Below are positions 43,603 to 52,225 of a DNA stretch of 64,000 nucleotides, one piece after another; position 1 is the first letter of the stretch; each line of letters begins with the position of its first letter. Below the pieces are notes generated by a model. The model saw only the letters and a program-made list of their open reading frames with translations. It was not told the origin of the DNA and did not search any database. The stretch spans positions 1 through 64,000 of the forward strand of contig CAWIDG010000023.1 of the NCBI GenBank assembly GCA_963834875.1, in the 5' to 3' direction. This DNA is from DATAGF01 sp963834875 (GTDB lineage Bacteria > Actinomycetota > Thermoleophilia > Miltoncostaeales > Miltoncostaeaceae). Position numbers and translations under genes: made by a program.

Positions 43603-44660
43603 GTGATCGTGACCTTCGACAGGCCCTCCGGCCTGTCGGGGTCGCGGCCGAGCCGGAGGGCCATCTCGAGCGCCACCTGCTGGCCGCGCACCACCGCCGC
43701 GATCGGGGTGAGCGGCTCGGGGACGTCGTGGCCCCAGCCGAGCTCGCGCTCGGGCTCGGGCCCGGCGCGGACGATTCGCACGCCGCGCGCGGCGAGGCGC
43801 CCGCAGAGCTCGTCCACGTCCGCGCGGGTCGGGCCGGCGCTCGAGAGGACGAGCGCGCCGGTCGTGGGGCCCGTCATCGCGATGGGCCCGTGCAGCAGGT
43901 CCCCCGAGGCGAAGCTCGTGACCGGCCGGCCCGCCACCTCCTCCAGCTTCAGCCCGACCTCGAGGGCGGCGCCCATCAGCACGCCCCGGGCCGCGCAGAG
44001 CAGGTGGGCGCACCCCGCCAGCACCTCCGCCGCCGATTGCGCCGGCGCCGGATCCTCGAGGATCGCGGCGACCGACGCGGGAAGCCGGGCCAGGTCGTCG
44101 TCGTCGAATCCGACCGGGCCGCACGCCCGGGCCACGAGCGCGAGCATCAGGAGCTGGGCGGTCACCGTCTTCGTGGCCGGGACCGCCCGCTCCTCGCCGA
44201 CGCGGAGGTCAAGCTCGCGCTCAGCGGCGCGGGCGACGGCGCTCGCCGGGTCGTTGGTGATCGCGAGCGTCCGCGCCCCGGCCGCCCGTGCCCGGACGAG
44301 GTAGTCGGCGATCTCCGGCGTTCGCCCGGACTGGCTGACCGCCACCACGAGGTAGCCGCGCAGGTCGAGCCGGGCCCCGTAGCGCAGGAGGACGCTCGGG
44401 GCGCCGAGCGAGACCGGCCGCCCGGTGGACATCTCGATCAGGTAGCGCCCGACCTGGGCGGCGTGGTCAGACGAGCCGCGGCCCACCAGGATCGTTCCGG
44501 CCAGCCTCGGCGGAAGGACGGCCTCCACCTCGCGGGCGACCTCGTCCCCGCGCGCGGCGACCTCGGCCAGCCGCCGCGGCTGCTCCTGCATCTCGGCGCG
44601 CATCAGCGCCCCGGGCTCGTCCGCGGCCGCCTCGGTCGTGATCGAGTCGCTCCGGCTCAT
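43599..44660 (-). CDS. SIS-domain glucosamine-6-phosphate deaminase/isomerase-like protein (AgaS/GlmS C-terminal type)
   Basis: 353 residues with two SIS domains. Domain 1: AGTILVGRGSSDHAAQVGRY, GYLVVAVSQSGRTPEIADYL, TLAITNDPASAVARAAEREL. Then GEERAVPATKTVTAQLLMLA and LGAALEVGLKLEEVAG-like motif (ALEVGLKLEEVAGRPVTSFA), GDLLHGPIAMTGP. It lacks the glutamine amidotransferase domain of GlmS, so it most likely deaminates amino-sugar phosphates together with NagA. Confidence 0.85.
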   Translation of the reverse strand: MSRSDSITTEAAADEPGALMRAEMQEQPRRLAEVAARGDEVAREVEAVLPPRLAGTILVGRGSSDHAAQVGRYLIEMSTGRPVSLGAPSVLLRYGARLDLRGYLVVAVSQSGRTPEIADYLVRARAAGARTLAITNDPASAVARAAERELDLRVGEERAVPATKTVTAQLLMLALVARACGPVGFDDDDLARLPASVAAILEDPAPAQSAAEVLAGCAHLLCAARGVLMGAALEVGLKLEEVAGRPVTSFASGDLLHGPIAMTGPTTGALVLSSAGPTRADVDELCGRLAARGVRIVRAGPEPERELGWGHDVPEPLTPIAAVVRGQQVALEMALRLGRDPDRPEGLSKVTIT

Positions 44661-44739
44661 CGGGATGGGCCGAAGCCTATTGGCGCGCGATACGGGCGCT
44701 CAGGGGCTGGCCCTTCGAGCTTGGCGGCCTCGAACCACT

Positions 44740-45729
44740 TCACGCCGCCGCTTCCAGGTATGCGACCAAGGCGTCCTGCAGCGGGGTGATGCCCTTGTAG
44801 CGGGCCATCTCGGGCGGCATCGACCGGATCGCGTCGAGCAGCCTGCGCGCGCGCTCCGGCTCACCGGCCACGACGCCGAGCGGCTGCGAGCGGGTGTGGA
44901 TCGTGAAGAGGATCGCGCCGGTCTCGGGCAGCCGCGAGAGCGTCTGACGCTCCACGCGCACGAACAGGGTCTCCCCCGCGTTCGCCGCCTGCACGTGCTC
45001 CACCGGGGCCGGCCCGGCGCCGGGCGAGAGGTCGAGCGAGTCCGTCGCCCGTATCGCCCAGTTGGCGCGCCACACCGGCCGCCCGGGCCGGAGGCGCTCC
45101 AGCAACCGGTGCGTCGCAGCCCCGACCTCGCGCGCGAACCCCGGGACGGGGGCGTGCGCGCCGAGCACCGGCCGGCCGAGCTTGTCGGGCAGCGACCAGT
45201 CGTTCGGGAAGCAGAGCTGGCCGGCGATCAGGGGGAAGCCCGCGGTCGCGTCACCGGAGAGCAGGATCAGGTCCTCGACGACCTGCCGCCCCACCCAGTC
45301 GAGCGGCTCGCGCGGCAGGCTCTCGCGATCACCGAAGCGGAACGTCGCCCGGCCGCCGAGCATCCGCGTCTCCCAGGTCCAGCGGTCCCCGTCCTCGATG
45401 AGGGACATGGACCGCGGGTAGTGCCGGGCCAGGTCGCGCAACAGCAGCGCGACCACCTCCCACTGGGCCGGCTCGGTGCCCGGACCGCCCCGGTAGCGGT
45501 CATCGTGGTCGTCGGCGAGGAGGCGCTCGCGCAGGCGCACCTCACTCCGGTAGCGGGCCTCGTCCACCAGCGCGATCGGCGCGCTGCCGAGGGATCGCAC
45601 CCCGAGCGTGATGCGGAACGGCCCAGGCTCGATCGGCAGCAGGGGTATCACGGTCCCGGCAACGGTCGCCGGGCGGGCGGGCCCTGGCAAGTCCCGCCGC
45701 CCCAGGCGGGCCTCCAACAACCAGCCCAT
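44740..45729 (-). CDS. Heme-dependent oxidative N-demethylase family protein (DUF3445)
   Basis: 329 residues. Signature regions: PIEPGPFRITLGVRSLGSAP, TWETRMLGGRATFRFGDRES, GQLCFPNDWSLPDKLGRPVL, GRPVWRANWAIRATDSLDLS and LFVRVERQTLSRLPETGAIL, FTIHTRSQPLGVV. These match the DUF3445/HDM family, in which a heme PAS-like fold oxidises an N-methyl substrate. No reductase partner is adjacent. Start ATG 45729 is the first in frame; a later GTG is possible since the first 25 residues are not family-like. Confidence 0.82.
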   Translation of the reverse strand: MGWLLEARLGRRDLPGPARPATVAGTVIPLLPIEPGPFRITLGVRSLGSAPIALVDEARYRSEVRLRERLLADDHDDRYRGGPGTEPAQWEVVALLLRDLARHYPRSMSLIEDGDRWTWETRMLGGRATFRFGDRESLPREPLDWVGRQVVEDLILLSGDATAGFPLIAGQLCFPNDWSLPDKLGRPVLGAHAPVPGFAREVGAATHRLLERLRPGRPVWRANWAIRATDSLDLSPGAGPAPVEHVQAANAGETLFVRVERQTLSRLPETGAILFTIHTRSQPLGVVAGEPERARRLLDAIRSMPPEMARYKGITPLQDALVAYLEAAA

Positions 45730-45817
45730 TCGCCGCCGCCTTGGAAGCCGGAGAAGGGGGGCGGATGGCCGGCCCGGGGCGTCCCGGTAATCTGGAGAGT
45801 GCGTCCGCTTGGTCGCG

Positions 45818-46951
45818 CTACCGGGCGAGCGCGGCGCAGACCGCGAGCAGCCACGCCCGTCGTACCTTCGCGAAGATCGCGGGCGCGGAATACGGCTCGA
45901 CCCGGGACGTCACGCTCACCGTCGCCGACCGCGTCCCGTCGAGGGTCGCTGCCGCGAACTGCGTGTATCCGAGGAAGTTGCCCGTGTGGCCGTACACCGT
46001 GCCGCACGCGGTGCGGTACCGGAACAGGCCGAGCCCGGCGGCGTTCACTCCCGGGCCCGGGGGGGCGGAGCGGCGGCCGGCGACGACACGCAGCTGCTCG
46101 GCCCTGACCCGCCCTCCGAGGAACCGGCCGCCGACATAGCCGCGGATGAAGCGGTTGAGCTCGGCCGGCGTCGACACCATGCCTCCCGCGGCCCAGGTCC
46201 AGCCGGCCGCCACGACCCTGCTGTCGTCCTCGGGCGGCGACGGTGGATCGACCCCGTACCCGTGGATGTAGGAGCGCGGCAGGCGCGTCCCCCGCGGCAG
46301 GCTCGTCCCGTTCAGGCCGAGGGGCGAGAGCACGATCCGGCGGAGCTCCCGCTCGTAGGAGTGGCCGGTGGCGGCCTGGATCATCAGGGCGGCGGTGATG
46401 TTGTCGGAGTTCGAGTACTGGTAACGCGAGCGGGGGGCGAACTCGAGCGGCCGGTCGGCGACGAAGTCGAGCAGCCGGTCGGGCGACGGCGCCCGCCCTG
46501 GCGAGGCGGCGGCCGCCCGCTGTGCCGGCAGGCCGAAGTAGTCGGGCAGGCCGCTCGTGTGGTTCAGGAGCTGCCTCAGGGTCACCGCGTGCCAGGCGCG
46601 CGGGAAGCGCGGCAGCCACTCGCCGATCGTGTCGTCCAGCGAGAGCGCGCCGCGGGCGACGAGCGCGAGCGCCGCCGCGCCGTTGTACGCCTTGGACACG
46701 CTGGCGATCCGAATGGGCTGCGTCGCGCGCGGCGGCGCGGGGGATCCGACCCGAGCCACGCCGGCCGCGTGGACCGTGACCTCGTCGCTGCGCTGGACGA
46801 TCGCGATGGCGCCGGGCGGGCCGCCCCTCGTCGCGACGAGCGCGTCGAGCTCGCGATCGAGCGCCGAGTCCGCGGGGCCGGTCGCGCCGAGGGATGCGGC
46901 GGCGCCGGCGCCGAGGGCGAGGAGCACCGCGAGAAGCGTCAGCACTCGCAC
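45818..46951 (-). CDS. Secreted serine hydrolase of the beta-lactamase / D-Ala-D-Ala carboxypeptidase family
   Basis: GTG 46951 opens a signal peptide (VLTLLAVLLALGAGAAASLG). SxxK lies in IRIASVSKAYNGAAALALVA, the Y-x-N in RYQYSNSDNITAALMIQAAT, and the HTG in CGTVYGHTGNFLGYTQFAAA. Other class C landmarks: LRQLLNHTSGLPDYF and WTWAAGGMVSTPAELNRF. About 377 residues. Members hydrolyse peptidoglycan stem peptides or esters. The C-terminal hydrophobic stretch is short. Confidence 0.85.
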   Translation of the reverse strand: MRVLTLLAVLLALGAGAAASLGATGPADSALDRELDALVATRGGPPGAIAIVQRSDEVTVHAAGVARVGSPAPPRATQPIRIASVSKAYNGAAALALVARGALSLDDTIGEWLPRFPRAWHAVTLRQLLNHTSGLPDYFGLPAQRAAAASPGRAPSPDRLLDFVADRPLEFAPRSRYQYSNSDNITAALMIQAATGHSYERELRRIVLSPLGLNGTSLPRGTRLPRSYIHGYGVDPPSPPEDDSRVVAAGWTWAAGGMVSTPAELNRFIRGYVGGRFLGGRVRAEQLRVVAGRRSAPPGPGVNAAGLGLFRYRTACGTVYGHTGNFLGYTQFAAATLDGTRSATVSVTSRVEPYSAPAIFAKVRRAWLLAVCAALAR

Positions 46952-47395
46952 GACCGCGCAAACGTACGCAGGCGACGGAATGTCGTCAACGCGAACGGCG
47001 GCCCGAGAGGGTCCGCCGGGGTACCCCGAGCGAGCGGGCCGCATGGGCGACCGTGACGAGCTGGTCTACGTCGGCCACTCACGCCCCGATCTGCTCGCGT
47101 AGCCAGTCGCCCGACCCGGGACCGCGACCGGTGACCCTGCGACGCGGGCCTTGGTCGAGCGGCGGCGGTGGGGGGGCGCTCGGGCGCAAAAAGGGACGGG
47201 GTCGCCTCGCGCAACTCGGCGACGGCCAGCGCCGCCGCGCGACCTCGGGCGTCGGGGCCGGGCCCGGGGCTGACCAGCCGTCGCCCTGGGGCGGCCCCTG
47301 TCCCAAGCGCCGTCCCAAGTCTCGGACGCCCCCTGGGCGCCCTTCCCCGCATCCTCGCGGCGACCTGCCGGGGCTGGGCAGGTCGGCCCCGAGAG
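46952..47395. other. Gene-free stretch before the tRNA-Thr island
   Basis: No convincing gene. A 19-codon frame from ATG 47044 (MGDRDELVYVGHSRPDLLA) is too short to support. GC-rich repetitive codons make several spurious long frames here. Confidence 0.4.
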
Positions 47396-47428
47396 GCCGA
47401 GACTCCGCATTAATGGCGAGGTCTCGGC
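47396..47428 (-). terminator. Original tRNA-Thr terminator left beside attL
   Basis: GCCGAGAC (47396-47403) pairs with GTCTCGGC (47421-47428) with a smaller inner CGC/GCG stem. It lies right after the duplicated tRNA 3' half on the minus strand, as the terminator at 52883-52911 does after the intact tRNA. The two are similar but diverged. Confidence 0.6.
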
Positions 47429-47431
47429 GAG

Positions 47432-47480
47432 AGCCGGAGCGGGGATTCGAACCCCGGACCTGCCGCTTACAAGGCGGCTG
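47432..47480. repeat. attL: 49-bp copy of the tRNA-Thr 3' half
   Basis: Identical to 52916-52964 over 49 bases, covering discriminator, acceptor 3' strand, T-arm, variable loop, anticodon arm with loop CTTGTAA (minus strand). Similarity stops at 47481, where the tRNA 5' half would begin. Confidence 0.9.
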
Positions 47481-47530
47481 GCCCTCTTGCTCAGATCGCC
47501 TTGGCCATGCGACTCAGGTTTCGTTAAAGG

Positions 47531-47554
47531 GCTCCTCCACCAGCTCCTCCACCA
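47531..47554 (+). repeat. Two tandem copies of GCTCCTCCACCA, left end of the island
   Basis: The 12-base unit occurs twice in tandem, 51 bp inside attL. The same 24 bases occur at 52784-52807, 109 bp inside attR, in the same orientation. They may be integrase arm-binding sites or the remains of a duplicated gene end. Confidence 0.55.
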
Positions 47555-47617
47555 ATCCGACAGCGCGCAGGCCCGCTCCGGGGCGCTCGAAGGGGGCAGC
47601 GGCGAGGTCTAGGTCGC

Positions 47618-48183
47618 GGTCGTCAACCAGGTGGTCTCGCAGGCCCCTATCCCGGCGCCAAGACGCCGAGCAGGGCAGAGCTCAAGCTCGAGCGCCCTTG
47701 GACGCGGGGGTCACCAGCTTCGTCAACCTCACCGAGGAGGACGAGGGGCTCGAGCCATATGCGGGCCTGCTCAGCGAGATCGCCGAGCGCCGCTCACTCC
47801 GCGTGACCCACCGGCGCTTCCCGGTGCGGGACCTAGGCGTGCCGAGCGAGCCGCAGATGCGGGAGATCCTCACGACCGTCCGGCGTGCCCTCGACGCCGA
47901 CGAGGTGGTCTACGTCCACTGCTGGGGCGGGGTCGGGCGAACGGGAACGCTCGTTGGGTGCCTGCTGATGGACGACAGCTGCTGCCAAGCTGAGGACGTG
48001 CTCGAGCGAATCGCGGTCCTGCGAGAGGCGACCGAGCGTGGGCATCGGGCATCTCCGGAGACGCCGGAGCAGCGTCGCTTCGTCTTGGGGTGGAAGGGGG
48101 GACTGTCGCGCGCGCTGTCGGGCACCGGACCGGCGCGCAGCCGCATCCCCTCCCCTAGGCGGTTCCTACGACGGCGCGGATGA
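47618..48183 (+). CDS. Dual-specificity / tyrosine phosphatase-like protein (N-terminus unresolved)
   Basis: The catalytic P-loop is VVYVHCWGGVGRTGTLVGCL, with Cys and Arg of CxxGxxR. Upstream, VTSFVNLTEEDEGLEPYAGL and LRVTHRRFPVRDLGVPSEPQ carry the general-acid Asp region. A preceding segment GLAGPYPGAKTPSRAELKLE in another frame is family-like, so one base is missing near 47695. The extreme N-terminus and start codon cannot be set. The C-terminal part ends SPETPEQRRFVLGWKGGLSR. It probably dephosphorylates Ser/Thr/Tyr or a small phosphoester; encoded within the island, it may be mobile cargo. Confidence 0.65.
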
Positions 48184-48688
48184 TTGATTCCACGGACAAG
48201 ACCGCGGTGGAGGGTGTCGGTGAACGTTTTGTCGGCACCCGCACCGTCGGGCCCGACATCGCCTCACTCACCTGGAGTCAGCCAGAGGCAACTGAACGTC
48301 GTCGCCCGGAACATTGTTGTGAGGTCGCTGGGCTGAGACGACTGATCGGGCGGCGGCCGTTGCGGGCGGAGCGGGCTCGTCGAAGCGGTGGCCGGCCCGT
48401 TCCGCCGGGGCCCGGCCCGTTGACCAACCGTCTCGGTCCCATACATCGAACCCGTGACGATCCTACGAATGGAGCATGTGACCGCGGTGCCCACCCTGCC
48501 GGCCGAGAGGGGGTGTCACCGTCCGGGTGTTTCTCCCCCGCGGCGTGCGGGACAGGAGTAGGGTGGGCGTATTGACGAGGGGTTTCGCCCTCCGGGCGAA
48601 CGGTCCGGACGGCACCCGAGGGGACTGATGCCAGCCCAGCCCCCTCCCGTCGCCTCGCCCGGCACCGGCCGGTAGAACGGAGGCGCTC
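48184..48688. other. 505-bp gene-free stretch upstream of the STAS gene
   Basis: No gene seen. ATTGACG at 48573 could be a -35 element. A hairpin-rich stretch at about 48580-48630 (CGCCCTCCGGGCG core) gives the leader some structure, but I cannot match it to a known riboswitch. Confidence 0.35.
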
Positions 48689-49144
48689 ATGCCATCCGCA
48701 ACCCTCCTCCCGCCGGGGCAGCACGCACCGCGGCTTCGCGCAGAGCCCCGACCGCACCCCGACACCGTCGCCGCTCAAGGGGCCCGCCAGCCGCTCGGGG
48801 GCGGCTCGCGGCTGTCGGTCGTCTGTCGCCGGCGCCGGGACTCGGTCCTGTTCCGCCTGTCGGGCAACCTCGACATCTACACGGTCCCGCACTTCGTCCG
48901 CCAGATCGAGTTCTTTGACCCCGCAGCGGATCGCTTGCTGGTCGACATCGCGGAAGTCCGGCTTCTCGACTCCGCCGGCATCTGCGCCCTCGTGAGCCTG
49001 CGGAACCGGGCGCACCGGGCGGGCCGTCGGCTCGGTCTCGTCGGCGCGAGCCCCCGCGTGCGTCGCCTTCTGGGATACGCCGGCCTCGGCTCTGCCTTCA
49101 CCTTCGGCGAGGATACGACGGTGGCCGCCTGGCCCGGCGCCTAG
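48689..49144 (+). CDS. STAS-domain anti-anti-sigma factor-like protein
   Basis: 151 residues: an Arg/Pro-rich leader of about 50 residues, then a STAS domain (FRLSGNLDIYTVPHFVRQIE, RLLVDIAEVRLLDSAGICAL, SLRNRAHRAGRRLGLVGASP). The Ser in LDSAGI is the phosphorylation site of SpoIIAA/RsbV-type proteins. Such proteins free a sigma factor by binding its anti-sigma kinase when unphosphorylated. The island has no RsbW-like kinase, so the partner must be elsewhere. Start ATG 48689 with GGAGG eight bases upstream. Confidence 0.82.
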   Translation: MPSATLLPPGQHAPRLRAEPRPHPDTVAAQGARQPLGGGSRLSVVCRRRRDSVLFRLSGNLDIYTVPHFVRQIEFFDPAADRLLVDIAEVRLLDSAGICALVSLRNRAHRAGRRLGLVGASPRVRRLLGYAGLGSAFTFGEDTTVAAWPGA

Positions 49145-49183
49145 ACGTATTGAGCGCCGGGGTCGGTCCGGCGCTCATACGGT

Positions 49184-49630
49184 CTAGGTCTTGGCCGGGG
49201 TGGTCTGAGCCTCGATCGTCCGCACGTCGGCGCCCGCGGCGATCGGCACCTTGCGGGGCTTGGCCGCCTCAGCCACCGGGATGTGCAGCGTCAGCACCCC
49301 GGTCGCGTAGGTGGCCTCGAGGCGCTCGGCGTCGAGCGTGTCGCCCAGGAACAGCTGGCGGCTGAACGCGCCGTGCGGGCGCTCGGCGGCGATCACCTGA
49401 TCGCCCTCGCGGCCCTCGAAACGCCGCTCTGCCTTGATCGTCAGGATGTTCTGCTCGACGGTGAGGTCGATGCTCCCCGGGTCCACGCCCGGCAGGTCGA
49501 AGGAGACCACGAACTCGTCGCCGCGCCGGTAGGCGTCCATCGGAACCGGCCGGGGCGGCCGCGCGCCCGACATGATCTGCTCGGCCAAGCGGTCAAGCTC
49601 GCCGCGGAACGAATCGAATTGCATCAGCAT
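49184..49630 (-). CDS. hsp20: Small heat-shock protein (Hsp20/alpha-crystallin)
   Basis: 148 residues. ATG 49630 with AGGAGG upstream. Alpha-crystallin domain: MDAYRRGDEFVVSFDLPGVD, PGSIDLTVEQNILTIKAERR, AFSRQLFLGDTLDAERLEAT, YATGVLTLHIPVAEAAKPRK. The VLTLHIP strand and the following lysines are the consensus core. Holds unfolding proteins in an ATP-independent way. Convergent with the STAS gene, 39 bp apart. Confidence 0.92.
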   Translation of the reverse strand: MLMQFDSFRGELDRLAEQIMSGARPPRPVPMDAYRRGDEFVVSFDLPGVDPGSIDLTVEQNILTIKAERRFEGREGDQVIAAERPHGAFSRQLFLGDTLDAERLEATYATGVLTLHIPVAEAAKPRKVPIAAGADVRTIEAQTTPAKT

Positions 49631-49814
49631 CGCTCTGGCCTCCTGAGGGCAGCGGGGGTCGCTCTGCGCCCCCGTGCGCAGCGGGCCGGCGCCAGGCCTC
49701 GTTGCAGAACCGCCCGCGGGCTGAGGGCGCCCCGCGGTCCGCACCCTGCCTCAGCCACCGGCGATCGCCGGGCGTCGTGGTCCCGGGCCTCTCGCTCGAC
49801 GGCTTGGCGAACGG

Positions 49815-49886
49815 CTACGTCCTCCCCCCGCCAAACAGCTTCTTGAGCCAGTCCAGCATCGCGCCAAACGGGCCGTCGGCCTTCAT
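49815..49886 (-). CDS. Possible 23-residue peptide (MKADGPFGAMLDWLKKLFGG...)
   Basis: ATG 49886 has a good ribosome site, AAGGAAGG, five bases upstream. The 23 codons encode a short amphipathic sequence with an LDWLKKLFGGG core and end at TAG 49815. It lies upstream of Hsp20 on the same strand (184 bp gap), behind a 24-bp perfect palindrome. The codon bias is normal. Too short for certainty; membrane association or a toxin-like role is conjecture. Confidence 0.4.
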   Translation of the reverse strand: MKADGPFGAMLDWLKKLFGGGRT

Positions 49887-49900
49887 GTGACCTTCCTTTC

Positions 49901-49924
49901 GGCGAGCGGCGGCCGCCGCTCGCC
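49901..49924. repeat. 24-bp perfect palindrome before the short ORF
   Basis: GGCGAGCGGCGG and its exact reverse complement meet without a spacer. It lies 14 bp upstream of the ATG at 49886. It could be an operator or a hairpin that attenuates the peptide/hsp20 transcript. Confidence 0.5.
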
Positions 49925-51011
49925 ATCACCGTTCACCCCTCGTCCCCGTCGACCGACCCTCCGGTCCGGGGAGCAGGAAGGCTGTCAAGGGGCCGCCGGT
50001 CCGGACCATCACCGACGACCCCTCAGTAGCACCTGGTTCGGTGCCCCGCGCTCCGGCGGCCTCGTCTCCGGGCGCCTGCGCGGGCACCTGATTGGGTGGG
50101 GTTGGCGGACGGCCCCGACGCCTCGGGAATCGGGGGGGAGGAACCGTCCTCTGTCGCCGCATCCAAAGGCGTCACCGCCCTGCGGCTGCCGCGCCCGTGC
50201 GGGCGCTGGTCGTCTGGCCGCGTGGTCGACCATCGTGCGCGCGCCGTTCCGCGGCGCCCCTCTGGACCGGTAGCGAGCGGTTGTCGTCCCGAGCGCCCGC
50301 CTCAGTGAGCCGCGACGCGCCGTGCGGCGCCTCCGTCACGATTCCCGGGCGTCTCGCCCGGCGAGTGACGGCATTGGAGCGGCTGACCTGCGGACCACGG
50401 TGCATCCGGTTCACGTTCCGATCCGGTGCGGCGAGTGCTTGAGCGACTTGGAACCAGTGCGCTCGCGCTCGCTCCTTCACAGTGACCCTCCTGCCCGCTC
50501 CCGTCAAGGCACTCCCCACCGCCAGCCTCGCGCGTGCTCCAGGTTCGCCGTGTCGGCGAGAGCATGGCTCCTTGATCGCCGCGGCCGGGGATGTCGGTCG
50601 TGCTCGCGGGTGGCAACGCGGTCGGGCCCTCGCCCGGTGTCCACCGGCGCTGGCGGGTTGGCCGCCTCGGCGTGCTGTACCGCTGCGGGAAGGAGAGGCG
50701 GGGGGTTTGTGAGGTCATCTCGGACCTCGACCCGACTGAACCCAAGTCAACGAGGGGACGTCGCCTCGCGGGGGCAGCCCCCCCGGGAATGGGGGGTGGG
50801 GGTGCTCCCTGCCCCCGCGATGTCTCCCGCAACGTCCGCGCCGTCCCCGCAACGTCCCGCTTGTCCCCAGATGCGGTTCGGCCCCTCCGGCGGGTGGGTG
50901 CCGAAAGGCCGAGATGCCGCTCTTGATGAGGCTTCTGGCGATGGGCGCTACTGGGCTCGAACCAGTGGGGGGATCCCGGCGATAGGCTCGCGCCACTGAG
51001 AGGAGGACGGC
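49925..51011. other. 1.1-kb region without a supportable gene inside the island
   Basis: Several open frames run through this stretch on both strands, but none shows family-like sequence or a ribosome site. One segment (about 50400-50460, VPIRCGECLSDLEPVRSRS) has a CxxC and could be debris of a gene. The tRNA fragment at 50942-50966 lies at its end. Confidence 0.4.
50942..50966 (-). repeat. tRNA 3'-end fragment (T-arm and acceptor strand) resembling tRNA-Val
   Basis: On the minus strand, ACTGGTTCGAGCCCAGT forms a T-arm followed by AGCGCCCA as acceptor 3' strand plus discriminator. No D-arm or anticodon arm precedes it. Actinobacterial tRNA-Val genes end similarly. It may be an att scar from another insertion nested in the island. 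Confidence 0.5.
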
Positions 51012-51437
51012 GTGAGCGACGAAGCGGTTGATCTTTCGAAGACCATGCGGCTGATGTACGCGGCGCGCGCCGTCGCAACCGGCCCTCCGGGGGACGTGAC
51101 CGTCCGGTACGTCTACTTCGACATTCGAAACCAGGCCCGCGCCGGACTGCCCGGCGAGCTCCACGAGGAGTTCGATGCGCTCTTTCCGTCCAGCGAGTCG
51201 GAGGTTCCGGTTGGCGTTGAGCGACTGAGCGCCCTTGCCGGCTACCTCGAGGGCGTCGTGCAGGATGCGACCCTGGAGCGGCGGATCGACGCGGAGGCCG
51301 AGGCCGGCGAGCGGCAGGTCCAGGCCAGGCACATCACTCCTGAGCAGACCGAGGACGCCGAGGACGCAGCCCGTGCCGAGAACGAGGGATACCCTCTTGG
51401 ACGAGGAGGCGAGGAGAGCGGTCCATCACGTCGTTGA
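51012..51437 (+). CDS. Small uncharacterised protein in the island
   Basis: 141 residues from GTG 51012, preceded by GAGAGGAGGA. DVTVRYVYFDIRNQARAGLP, FDALFPSSESEVPVGVERLS and a Glu/Ala-rich tail (ITPEQTEDAEDAARAENEGY). It predicts a small alpha/beta domain with an acidic helix. No family is recognised. Codon use is less G/C-biased than in the flanking chromosome. Confidence 0.5.
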   Translation: MSDEAVDLSKTMRLMYAARAVATGPPGDVTVRYVYFDIRNQARAGLPGELHEEFDALFPSSESEVPVGVERLSALAGYLEGVVQDATLERRIDAEAEAGERQVQARHITPEQTEDAEDAARAENEGYPLGRGGEESGPSRR

Positions 51438-51496
51438 GGGTCGCTCTCCACCGCCGTTCTTGCGCAAATGCTTAGCGGGTACGGGTGGGAGCGGCC

Positions 51497-51610
51497 CTAA
51501 GAAACCGCGGGGCCCAACTTGCGCTTCGCCCGCTTCACGGCGCCCTGGGCGCTCGCCTTCGTGATCCCGAGCTCCTTGCCGAGTAGGCGGACGAAGAAAC
51601 GCGGATGCAT
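51497..51610 (-). CDS. 37-residue basic helical ORF
   Basis: ATG 51610 to TAG 51497: MHPRFFVRLLGKELGITKAS then AQGAVKRAKRKLGPAVS. LGITKASAQGAVKRAKRKL looks like a helix-turn-helix recognition half. It may be the last part of a broken regulator gene. No close ribosome site is visible. Confidence 0.35.
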   Translation of the reverse strand: MHPRFFVRLLGKELGITKASAQGAVKRAKRKLGPAVS

Positions 51611-51672
51611 TCGGGACCGCGACCGGGCCGCTGGCCCCGGATCGGCAAGCCGATTGATGAAAGGACCTCAGC

Positions 51673-52044
51673 GTGTCCAACTTGGGAAAAACCCACATCG
51701 TCATCATGTGGACGGTGGTTGCCGATGACGTGGCAGAGTGGGACCGCATCTTCGCCAGCCACGGCGAGTGGATGAAGGGGCACCCCCGCGAGGGCGATGC
51801 GGCACTCCTCTCTTACACCATCTCCAAGGGCCCGGAGCTGTCGAACCCGTTGGACCCGAACTCCGAGCCGACCGGCAAGATGATCTTCGTGCTCGACGAG
51901 TACTACGAGTCGCTCGCCGGCGTAGCGCGGCACTGGCAGGACGCGATGCAGAACTGGCAAGACCTCGGCGCCGTGCTGGCGTCGAGTGAGAAGGCCACGG
52001 TGGCGACGCTGCACAGCGGAACGGTCGTCCAGGCGCTCTGGTAG
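51673..52044 (+). CDS. Uncharacterised 123-residue protein
   Basis: GTG 51673 opens MSNLGKTHIVIMWTVVADDV, AEWDRIFASHGEWMKGHPRE, GKMIFVLDEYYESLAGVARH, WQDAMQNWQDLGAVLASSEK, ATVATLHSGTVV. The pattern of beta-alpha-beta with Trp-rich helices recalls dimeric alpha/beta-barrel (ABM-like) proteins. No active-site motif is seen. Lower GC than the flanks. Confidence 0.5.
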   Translation: MSNLGKTHIVIMWTVVADDVAEWDRIFASHGEWMKGHPREGDAALLSYTISKGPELSNPLDPNSEPTGKMIFVLDEYYESLAGVARHWQDAMQNWQDLGAVLASSEKATVATLHSGTVVQALW

Positions 52045-52225
52045 ACGGCTGGTCAACGGGCGCGCCCTCGCGCCGGGGTCAGGCGGCAGCGGCCCGGGCG
52101 GCTCGGGAGTCGGGATAGCAGGGACACCGACCGTGCCCCCCTGCGGCTCCGAGTAGTTCGTGACATCCCCTGTGGGCCCCCCCGAAGGGCCACCGAGCCC
52201 CCCGTGTGTCGGTCAGGATGGGGCC

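Noticed and set aside
47044..47103. Mini-gene MGDRDELVYVGHSRPDLLA
   Set aside because: 19 codons, no ribosome site and no conserved context; probably chance.
48544..48688. Riboswitch in the STAS leader
   Set aside because: The stretch is hairpin-rich, but I could not match it to the conserved core of any riboswitch class.
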